Assembly: GCA_021324035.1 (NCBI GenBank)
Contig: JAJPJU010000029.1
Location: 1 to 6,452 of the forward strand
Direction: 5' to 3'
DNA: 6,452 nt
From: Spartobacteria bacterium
GTDB taxonomy: Bacteria; Verrucomicrobiota; Verrucomicrobiia; Chthoniobacterales; UBA10450
The notes under the pieces are model-generated. The model had not been told where the DNA came from, did no database searches, and saw only the letters and a program-made list of their open reading frames with translations. Positions 1 to 5,692 of this stretch are shown piece after piece. How positions within the stretch are numbered: the first letter of the stretch is position 1; the number at the start of each line of letters is the position of its first letter. The position numbers and the translations under genes were made by a program.

Positions 1-306
1 CAACGCTCGCACTCCGCCAGTCATCGTGCGAACGACTTTGTCCTTGCGCTGCTGCATCTTGTTAAGATCGACAGTCGCGTTCTCGATGTTGATGCCGTGC
101 TTGGTTGCTTCCTTTTTCGCCCACACGAAATGGTTGCTGGATGTCAGCAATGCCTTACTCGGGATGCAGCCAATATTCAGGCACGTGCCGCCGAGTTCTT
201 TGTCCTTCTCGACGATCGCGGTTTTCAACCCGAGTTGCCCCGAGCGGATCGCCGCGACATAACCGCCGGGACCGGAACCAATGATAACAACGTCAAATTT
301 TTCCAT
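1..306 (-). CDS. lpd: Dihydrolipoyl dehydrogenase (E3), N-terminal part, runs off left edge
   Basis: This is the first 102 codons of a dihydrolipoamide dehydrogenase, the FAD flavoprotein that reoxidises the dihydrolipoyl group of E2 and passes electrons to NAD+. The protein begins MEKFDVVIIGSGPGGY. The GSGPGG at residues 10-15 is the FAD dinucleotide-binding glycine motif, and Glu33 at the end of the second strand (AIVEKD) fits the usual adenosine-ribose contact. The redox-active disulfide motif GGTCLNIGCIPSK covers residues 39-51, with the two cysteines at 42 and 47, typical of E3 rather than of glutathione or mercuric reductases. The ATG is at 304-306 with an AGGAGA ribosome binding site 7 bases upstream, the best in the window. 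It is the third gene of the odhA-odhB-lpd operon, so it most likely serves this complex, though it could also be shared with pyruvate dehydrogenase. The NAD-binding and dimerisation domains lie outside the window. Confidence 0.95.
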   Translation of the reverse strand, partial: MEKFDVVIIGSGPGGYVAAIRSGQLGLKTAIVEKDKELGGTCLNIGCIPSKALLTSSNHFVWAKKEATKHGINIENATVDLNKMQQRKDKVVRTMTGGVRAL

Positions 307-313
307 CTAAATA

Positions 314-319
314 TCTCCT
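314..319 (-). promoter_or_regulatory. Ribosome binding site of lpd
   Basis: On the minus strand this reads AGGAGA, 7 bases before the lpd ATG. It is the only strong Shine-Dalgarno match at any gene start in the window, and it fixes the lpd start. It lies one base downstream of the palindromic element at 321-362, so a hairpin formed there in the mRNA would sit directly against it. Confidence 0.8.
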
Positions 320-320
320 G

Positions 321-362
321 CTGTCATTCCGACCGAAGTGGAGGTCTCGCTCGACATGACAG
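321..362. repeat. REP-like imperfect palindrome between odhB and lpd
   Basis: The outer arms CTGTCAT (321-327) and ATGACAG (356-362) are perfect inverted repeats. After a 2-base mismatch on each side, further pairing follows between CGACCGA (329-335) and TCTCGCTCG (345-353, last seven used) with one C-C mismatch, around a short GC-containing centre. The element fills most of the 60-bp gap, lying between the odhB stop codon (367-369) and the lpd ribosome binding site. From general knowledge, palindromes of the form GTCATTCCGA...TCG..ATGAC occur as dispersed intergenic repeats in several bacterial phyla; whether this one is repeated in its own genome cannot be seen here. In the operon mRNA it should form a hairpin that could protect the odhAB message, lower readthrough, or affect lpd translation. 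There is no T-run after it on either strand, so it is not a standard intrinsic terminator. Confidence 0.7.
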
Positions 363-366
363 AAAG

Positions 367-1590
367 CTAAAAATCCAACGGCAACTTCTTTGGATCTTCA
401 ATGCCTTCTTTCACTTTAATCAAAAACGTCACCGCTTCCTTGCCGTCGATCAGCCGGTGATCGTAACTGAGCGCGAGATACATCATCGGACGAATTTCCA
501 CTTTCCCGTCGATCGCCACCGGTCGCGGCATGATCTTGTGCATTCCGAGGATTCCGCTTTGCGGGAAATTCAAAATCGGCGTGCTAACCAGCGAGCCATA
601 AACGCCGCCATTTGAGACGGTGAACGTGCCGCCGGCCAAATCGTCGAAAGTCAATTTGCCATCGCGCGCGCGCGTTGCGAAATCCGCGATCTTGCGCTCC
701 AAATCGGCGAACGATTTTTTGTCCGCGTCGCGAACGATCGGAACGACGAGACCCCGATCGGTTCCAACGGCGACCCCGATGTCATAAAAATTGTTTTGGA
801 CGATATCGTCATCTTCGATTCGACCATTCACGGCCGGCACAGTTTTGAGAGCCTCAACGCTCGCTTTGATAAAGAAGGACATGAAACCAAGTTTCACACC
901 GTGCTTCTTGGTGAAAGTGTCCTGTGATTCCGCGCGCAGTTTTTGGATGGCGCTCATGTCACATTCGTTAAAGGTGGTGAGAATTGCCGCGGTGTGTTGA
1001 GCCATGACGAGCTGCGCCGCAATTTTTCGACGCAACGGCGATATTTTTTTACGGACAACCCGACCGTCGCCGGATGTTCGCTCCTCCGGACGCGGAGCAG
1101 CCTGTTCCGTTGCGATTCGAGTTTTGTTGGCTGCGGATTTGCCTTGCGCCGCCGCGAGCGCATCAGCTTTTGTAATGCGACCGCCCGGCCCGGTTCCGGA
1201 AATACCGGCGGGATCAAGTTGTTGCTCATCGACAATCCGCCGCACCGCGGGAGAAAGAGTCTCGCCATCCGGCTTTTCCGCTTTCGCGCCGGTCGCCGGC
1301 TGTTTTGTTTCGGGTTTTTTCGTTTCAGCCGAAGCGCCTGCTGCCGGAGCCTTTTTCGAATCGTCGATCGTGCCGACGACTTCCCCGATTTTCACTTCCT
1401 GTCCTTCAGGGACCAGAGTATCGAGCACGCCGGAGGTCTCAGCCGAGATTTCCGTGGAAACTTTATCAGTCTCCAAAGTGAACAGCGCGTCGCCAGCATT
1501 GACGAAATCGCCGGACTTCTTGTGCCAGACCGAAACGACTCCGCTGGAAATCGATTCGCCGACTGCTGGAATTTTTACTTCAACGCTCAC
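367..1590 (-). CDS. odhB: 2-Oxoglutarate dehydrogenase E2, dihydrolipoyllysine succinyltransferase
   Basis: This 407-residue protein (usual SucB length about 400) is the core of the 2-oxoglutarate dehydrogenase complex and transfers the succinyl group from its lipoyl arm to CoA. One lipoyl domain covers about residues 1-77, with the lipoylated lysine expected at Lys43 in ETDKVSTEI. An Ala/Pro/Lys-rich linker (about 79-108) precedes the peripheral-subunit-binding domain (about 111-147, with GTGPGGRITKAD), which holds E1 or E3. A second linker leads to the catalytic domain (about 178-407). That domain has TTFNECDMS at 205-213, characteristic of succinyl rather than acetyl transferases, and the active-site SYDHRLIDG at 375-383 with His378 and Asp382. 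The start is GTG (1588-1590): an in-frame stop lies four codons upstream and MSVEVKIP is the conserved N-terminus. No good Shine-Dalgarno is present, so translation may depend on odhA, whose stop is 48 bp upstream. The gene is also called sucB. Confidence 0.97.
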   Translation of the reverse strand: MSVEVKIPAVGESISSGVVSVWHKKSGDFVNAGDALFTLETDKVSTEISAETSGVLDTLVPEGQEVKIGEVVGTIDDSKKAPAAGASAETKKPETKQPATGAKAEKPDGETLSPAVRRIVDEQQLDPAGISGTGPGGRITKADALAAAQGKSAANKTRIATEQAAPRPEERTSGDGRVVRKKISPLRRKIAAQLVMAQHTAAILTTFNECDMSAIQKLRAESQDTFTKKHGVKLGFMSFFIKASVEALKTVPAVNGRIEDDDIVQNNFYDIGVAVGTDRGLVVPIVRDADKKSFADLERKIADFATRARDGKLTFDDLAGGTFTVSNGGVYGSLVSTPILNFPQSGILGMHKIMPRPVAIDGKVEIRPMMYLALSYDHRLIDGKEAVTFLIKVKEGIEDPKKLPLDF

Positions 1591-1591
1591 C

Positions 1592-1607
1592 GCGCCTAAC
1601 TAAGCGC
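1592..1607 (-). other. Small GCGC hairpin just before the odhB start
   Basis: In the 48-bp odhA-odhB gap, two GCGC arms (1592-1595 and 1604-1607) flank an 8-base loop, and the stem ends one base before the odhB GTG. The only purine-rich stretch close to the start (TTAGG on the minus strand) falls in the loop and stem. A 4-bp GC stem is short and could be chance; if it forms, it would occlude initiation unless ribosomes arriving from odhA open it. Confidence 0.25.
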
Positions 1608-1638
1608 AGAAAAAACTCCCGGTCGAATCAAACTATCT

Positions 1639-4386
1639 TCAAACCGAAAATGCGTCTTTGACGACGCACGCTTGCTCGCGCTTGTGCCGAGCCAGCGAGC
1701 CGACGGCCGGGCTCGCGCTGGCGTCGCGTCCGGCGTAGGCGATTTCGCGGTCGAATATTTTTCTCAAACGCGGCTCGATAAATGTCCAGGCCCCCATGTT
1801 TTCTGGTTCTTCCTGGCACCAGACGATTTTCGCCGTTTTTGGAAATGCACCAAACATCGATTTCAATTTCCGTTCATGCAGCGGATAAAGTTGCTCAACG
1901 CGAATGATCGCTGCGTCACTGATCTTTTTCTCAGCACGGCAATTCAGCAGGTCGTAATAGACTTTGCCGGAGCAAAGAACGACCCGCTTCATTTTGTTGG
2001 CCGGTCCGACTTCGGGCGATCCGAGAATCTCTTCGAACTTACCTTTGGTGAATTCTTCCACGCGAGAGGAAGCAAACTCCGCCCGGAGCAGACTTTTCGG
2101 TGTCATGATGATAAGCGGCTTTACGAAATCGCGTTTCATCTGCCGCCGCAGCACGTGAAAATATTGGGCCGCGGTGGTGAGATTGCAGACCTGCATGTTT
2201 TCCTCGGCGCAAAGTTGAAGAAAGCGCTCGAGCCGGCCGCTGGAGTGCTCAGGTCCCTGGCCCTCGTAACCGTGGGGCAACAACAACACGATCCCGCTCG
2301 GGCGCTGCCATTTCGATTCGGCGGAAGCGATGAATTGATCGATAATTGTCTGGGCGCCGTTGGAAAAATCGCCAAACTGCGCTTCCCACAAACACAACAT
2401 GCTCGGATAATCGAGCGAGTAGCCGTAGTCGAAACCGAGAACTGCGGCTTCGGACAACAAACTGTTGTAAATACAAATGCGCGCTTGCTTGCCCGGAAGA
2501 TGCATCAGCGGCACATAAGGCGCGCCCGTTTTCGCGTCGTAAAGGACCGCGTGGCGGGTGCTGAACGTTCCTCTCGCGCTGTCCTGGCCAGACAGTCGCA
2601 CCGGCGTTCCCTCGAGCAGGAGCGAACCGAATGCGAGTAACTCCGCGTAATGCCATTCGAACGGTCCGCCATTTTCAAAAACTTTCCGGCGATGTTCGAG
2701 CACGATGCGTTTTATTTTCGGCTGAACGTTAAAATCATCCGGCACACTCGTAAGCGCGTCGACGATGGTCGTGAGTTCCTTCTCGCTGATCGCAGTCGCA
2801 ACCGAGGAGCTCTTGTATTCCGGCTGAAAAACCGCAGCCGCTTCGGTAAACTGCGCTTGCTTGCCGGCCTTCTCCTTCTCTAGCGCCTTAACGGTGTCCA
2901 GCGCCAGATCCAACCGCAGGTTCATCTCCGTTTCGAGCGACGCGGCGTCGTCTTCGCCTAACGTTCCTGACTCGAGCAGTTCCGATTTGTAGGATTTTGC
3001 CGCCGACGGGTGCTTGTCGATCTTCGCGTAAAGATCGGGCTGAGTGAACGCCGGTTCGTCGCCTTCGTTGTGGCCGTAACGGCGATAGCAATACATGTCG
3101 ATTACGACATCGCGGCCAAATTCCTGACGAAAATCGAGCGCCAGCTGACTCACTTGCATGCAGGCGAGCGGATCGTCGCCGTTCACGTGAAAAATCGGAG
3201 CCTCAATCATCTTGGCGACGTCGGTTGCATACATCGAAGAGCGCGCGTCTTCAGGAAGGGTGGTGAAGCCGATCTGGTTGTTCACGACAACGTGGACCGT
3301 GCCGCCGGTTCCGTAACCGTCGAGCTGCGACATGTTCAGCGTTTCGGCCACGATGCCCTGCCCCGCGAATGCTGCGTCCCCATGAATGAGCAACGGCAGA
3401 ACTTTGCGACGGTATTCGGTATCTTCGCGAAGCCGCTGACGCGCACGGGCGGTTCCTTCGACCACCGGATCGACGGCTTCGAGATGACTTGGATTCGCCG
3501 CCAAACGAATTTCAACCTGCGCGCCGGACGCCAGCTTCCGGACCGTTCGATAACCAAGATGATATTTTACGTCGCCGTCGCCGGAGACCGATTCGGGAAC
3601 GTAGTTTTCGTTGAACTCGGTGAAGATCACCCGCAACGATTTTTTGAGGAAGTTCGCCAGAATATTGAGGCGCCCGCGGTGGGCCATTCCCATGCAAATT
3701 TCTTCCACCCCGGTGGCCGGACATTTGTGAAGGATCGATTCGAGAATCACCATCAGCGATTCGGCGCCTTGCAGCGAAAAACGTTTCTGCCCGACATAAC
3801 GTGAGTGCAAAAATCCTTCGAACGCCTCCGCTTCCATGAGCGCGCGAAGCAGCGCGATCTTCAACTGTCGGGGCGTGTCGTGCCGGTCGGGCCGCGTTTC
3901 CAATCGATGCAGCACCCAATTCCGGGTCCGTGTATTCTGAATGTGCATGAACTCGGCGCCGATGGTACCGGCATAGATCTTGGTGAGGCGGGCAATCAAT
4001 TCCCGCAACGTCATCTCCTGGCCGTTGGCGAAAAATTTCGACGAGACTCGAAGATCGAGATCTTTTTCGCTGAACCCGAGCTCGCGCAGCGAAAGCAGCT
4101 GGTTCTCCGGACGCTTGTCGGCGAGCGGATTCACTCTCGCGATAGTATGGCCAAGAGTCCGATAAGCGTAAACCAGACCGTCGATCCGCGTTTGCAACGG
4201 ACTTTCCCGCGTGGTCGTGCGCGGTGCTGCAGCCGTCGCCCCATTTTTCGGGGACAAGTTGCCAAGTTCGAAGCCTTCGAAAAATGCGGCCCAGCTTGGA
4301 TCAACCGACCCTGGATCCTGCTGCCAGCGCTGATAATTCTGGTCGATCAGGTCGAGATTGGCCCGAGCGGCAATTGTAGTACGCAT
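1639..4386 (-). CDS. odhA: 2-Oxoglutarate dehydrogenase E1, thiamine diphosphate-dependent decarboxylase
   Basis: This 915-residue protein is the full-length E1 subunit (family usually 900-950). It decarboxylates 2-oxoglutarate on thiamine diphosphate and succinylates the E2 lipoyl group. The N-terminal E1o helix (NLDLIDQNYQRWQQDP, residues 10-25, then SWAAFFEGF) is the segment that docks E1 on the E2 core. The ThDP domain has GMAHRGRLN (233-241, His236), ANPSHLEAVDP (297-307, His301), GDAAFAGQG (336-344), the cofactor/Mg segment around FHVNGDDP (399-406) and YRRYGHNEGDEP (434-445). The transketolase-like pyrimidine domain has LSGQDSARGTFSTRH (598-612) and LPHGYEGQGPEHSS (703-716); the C-terminal domain has QEEPENMGAW (858-867). 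All expected motifs are intact. Unlike the actinobacterial enzyme, there is no fused E2 domain at the N-terminus. The ATG at 4384-4386 is directly preceded by an in-frame TAA, so no longer start is possible; the Shine-Dalgarno is weak or absent. It is the first gene of the operon and is also called sucA. Confidence 0.98.
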   Translation of the reverse strand: MRTTIAARANLDLIDQNYQRWQQDPGSVDPSWAAFFEGFELGNLSPKNGATAAAPRTTTRESPLQTRIDGLVYAYRTLGHTIARVNPLADKRPENQLLSLRELGFSEKDLDLRVSSKFFANGQEMTLRELIARLTKIYAGTIGAEFMHIQNTRTRNWVLHRLETRPDRHDTPRQLKIALLRALMEAEAFEGFLHSRYVGQKRFSLQGAESLMVILESILHKCPATGVEEICMGMAHRGRLNILANFLKKSLRVIFTEFNENYVPESVSGDGDVKYHLGYRTVRKLASGAQVEIRLAANPSHLEAVDPVVEGTARARQRLREDTEYRRKVLPLLIHGDAAFAGQGIVAETLNMSQLDGYGTGGTVHVVVNNQIGFTTLPEDARSSMYATDVAKMIEAPIFHVNGDDPLACMQVSQLALDFRQEFGRDVVIDMYCYRRYGHNEGDEPAFTQPDLYAKIDKHPSAAKSYKSELLESGTLGEDDAASLETEMNLRLDLALDTVKALEKEKAGKQAQFTEAAAVFQPEYKSSSVATAISEKELTTIVDALTSVPDDFNVQPKIKRIVLEHRRKVFENGGPFEWHYAELLAFGSLLLEGTPVRLSGQDSARGTFSTRHAVLYDAKTGAPYVPLMHLPGKQARICIYNSLLSEAAVLGFDYGYSLDYPSMLCLWEAQFGDFSNGAQTIIDQFIASAESKWQRPSGIVLLLPHGYEGQGPEHSSGRLERFLQLCAEENMQVCNLTTAAQYFHVLRRQMKRDFVKPLIIMTPKSLLRAEFASSRVEEFTKGKFEEILGSPEVGPANKMKRVVLCSGKVYYDLLNCRAEKKISDAAIIRVEQLYPLHERKLKSMFGAFPKTAKIVWCQEEPENMGAWTFIEPRLRKIFDREIAYAGRDASASPAVGSLARHKREQACVVKDAFSV

Positions 4387-4480
4387 TTAATCTAATGTCC
4401 GGGAATTGCGCCGGCCGGCAAGTGGCCTGGCTGCCAAGTTGACAGCGCCAAGACGGCTCCGTTACTTGCAACCCTCACAA
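4387..4480. promoter_or_regulatory. Divergent intergenic region for odh operon and htrA
   Basis: These 94 bp lie between the divergent starts of odhA and the protease gene, so promoters for both should be here or within the gene starts. A perfect 10-bp palindrome GCCGGCCGGC lies at 4410-4419. Several short related strings (GGCAAGT, GCCAAGT, GCCAAGA) recur between 4418 and 4453, but no clean operator is evident. For the odhA side, the nearest promoter-like strings on the minus strand are TTGCCG and TAGATT, with poor spacing, so I do not place a promoter there. Confidence 0.5.
4439..4467 (+). promoter_or_regulatory. Weak candidate sigma-70-type promoter for htrA
   Basis: A perfect -35 hexamer TTGACA lies at 4439-4444. 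At 17 bases spacing the -10 would be TTACTT (4462-4467), which matches TATAAT at only two positions. The position, 13 bases before the ATG at 4481, would give a very short leader, in line with the absence of a Shine-Dalgarno sequence. The evidence is essentially the -35 match and the location. Confidence 0.25.
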
Positions 4481-5635
4481 ATGGCGATCTTTCGAAACAT
4501 TTTAGCTTCGGCTGCTGTCGCGCTCTCCGGGTTAGTTGGATCGACCTCGTGCCTCGCCCAGGCCGATCCGGCGGCCGAGCCGGCTGTGCTCGCCGTCGCG
4601 AAGGTTTTGCCGGCCGTGGTGAACATCAACACCGAGCGCGTGATCCGTCGCAGCGTGCGGGATCCGATCGAGGATTTTTACGCGCAATTCTTTGGCTATT
4701 ACCGCGGCAAGCCGCACGAGATTCGACAAACTCTCCAAAGTCTGGGCTCGGGGTTCATCGTCGATCCATCCGGTTACATTGTAACCAATCAACACGTGGT
4801 CGAGCGCGCGGCTGATTTGAAAATCCAGGTCACGACCAACAATGGCAAGACCTACAGCGCGCATTATATTACCGGCGACGAAAAAAAAGACCTGGCATTT
4901 ATTAAGATCGACTCCAAAGACACATTTCCCTTCATCAATTTGGAAAATATTTCGCCCAACTTGTTAGGCGAAACCGTAATCGTAGTCGGCAACGCGGTCG
5001 GCTACGGAAGCTCGATCAGCCGGGGCGTGTTGAGCGCGACCAAACGCGACATTTCAATCGATAACATCGAATACAAAGACCTCGTCCAAACCGATGCGGC
5101 GATTAATCCGGGCAACAGCGGCGGCCCGGTGATCGACATTTCCGGCCGGCTGGTGGGAATCAGTTCCGCGAAAATGGCGTTCACGCCGCAGGGTATTCCA
5201 ACCCAGGGGATGGGATTCGCCATCCCCGCGGACGTTGTGCGCGAAAATGTCACTAAGTTTAAGGCATTCGCCGAAAAACATCCCGGCCAGAAACTGCAGC
5301 CGGCTCCCGAAGAAACAGCAGCGTCGGCCAATGCCGAGCGCCTTTTCGGGATGCAACTTCAAGACCTGTCCGCCGATCTGACTCAGGCGCTCGGTTACCA
5401 ACCCGGGCGGGGCGTGTTGATCAGTTCGGTGGAGCCGGACAGTCCTGCCGACGAAGTGGGAATTGAGCGTGGCCTGGTGATTTACAAAATCGGCGGCCGC
5501 GATGTGAATTCGGTAAGAGAGGTCGAGACCCTGCTAAGTCGCGTGAGCAGCGGAACTAACGTTAATTTTGCAGTCGGAGTTATTCGGACTAACGGCGTTC
5601 AGCGGGTGGAGACGGTGGCATTGGCCGCCCGTTGA
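4481..5635 (+). CDS. Secreted HtrA/Deg-family serine protease with one PDZ domain
   Basis: This 384-residue trypsin-like serine protease belongs to the HtrA/DegP/DegS family, which degrades misfolded envelope proteins or makes regulatory cuts outside the cytoplasm. A signal peptide is clear: MAIFRNIL, a hydrophobic Ala/Val/Leu stretch to about residue 19, then AQA (26-28) before Asp29 as a signal peptidase I site. The protease domain (about 35-260) has the triad His105 in TNQHVV, Asp137 in KKDLAFIKI and Ser213 in NPGNSGGP. The GNAVGYGSSISRGVLSA stretch (170-186) is the loop preceding the active-site serine segment. A single PDZ domain covers about 289-384, with the short linker (about 265-288) rich in Pro, Glu and Ala. 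DegP and DegQ have two PDZ domains; one PDZ is DegS-like, but here the N-terminus looks cleavable, so the mature protein should be free in the periplasm. An in-frame TTG at 4406 would add 25 Arg-rich residues; the ATG at 4481 puts the signal peptide at the N-terminus and is preferred, although neither has a strong Shine-Dalgarno. Confidence 0.93.
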   Translation: MAIFRNILASAAVALSGLVGSTSCLAQADPAAEPAVLAVAKVLPAVVNINTERVIRRSVRDPIEDFYAQFFGYYRGKPHEIRQTLQSLGSGFIVDPSGYIVTNQHVVERAADLKIQVTTNNGKTYSAHYITGDEKKDLAFIKIDSKDTFPFINLENISPNLLGETVIVVGNAVGYGSSISRGVLSATKRDISIDNIEYKDLVQTDAAINPGNSGGPVIDISGRLVGISSAKMAFTPQGIPTQGMGFAIPADVVRENVTKFKAFAEKHPGQKLQPAPEETAASANAERLFGMQLQDLSADLTQALGYQPGRGVLISSVEPDSPADEVGIERGLVIYKIGGRDVNSVREVETLLSRVSSGTNVNFAVGVIRTNGVQRVETVALAAR

Positions 5636-5692
5636 CAATGGGAAAATTTTTGGCAACGCAATTCCAGTTCGATTGTCTGAAATACTTTCGCA
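5636..5692 (+). other. Gap between htrA and ABC ATPase, no firm signal
   Basis: This 57-bp spacer is AT-richer than its surroundings. A 6-bp inverted repeat (GACAAT at 5634-5639, ATTGTC at 5672-5677) encloses 32 bases; there is no T-run after it, so it does not look like a terminator. A TTGACA at 5632-5637 overlaps the protease stop codon but has no acceptable -10 at 16-18 bases. The two genes could be cotranscribed. Confidence 0.3.

Noticed and set aside
97..615. 172-codon plus-strand open frame spanning the lpd-odhB junction
   Set aside because: It is antisense to two recognisable genes and the palindrome between them, and its translation shows no domain.
943..1603. Plus-strand open frames (218 and 199 codons) antisense to odhB
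   Set aside because: They overlap the lipoyl, linker and start of the catalytic region of a well-conserved E2. The low-complexity Arg- or Ser/Ala-rich translations are shadows of the Ala/Pro/Lys linkers.
1672..2640. 322-codon open frame on the plus strand antisense to odhA
   Set aside because: It lies wholly inside odhA, whose motifs are all intact. Its translation is rich in Arg, Phe and His with no recognisable domain, as expected for the antisense of a GC-rich gene.
3010..4395. Two abutting same-frame open frames (264 and 196 codons) antisense to odhA
   Set aside because: They are separated by a stop codon and mirror the E1 coding sequence; a long stop-poor antisense frame is a codon-usage shadow, and no domain is visible.
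4406..4480. TTG start at 4406 giving a 409-residue protease
   Set aside because: It would put 25 mostly polar, Arg-rich residues before a standard signal peptide; the ATG at 4481 gives the expected exported-protein N-terminus.
5632..5637. TTGACA overlapping the protease stop codon as a promoter for the ABC ATPase
   Set aside because: No sequence near TATAAT occurs 16-18 bases downstream (CAACGC, AACGCA, ACGCAA).
5634..5677. GACAAT/ATTGTC inverted repeat as a terminator after the protease gene
   Set aside because: Only 6 bp of pairing around a 32-base loop, with no T-run following; compatible with chance.
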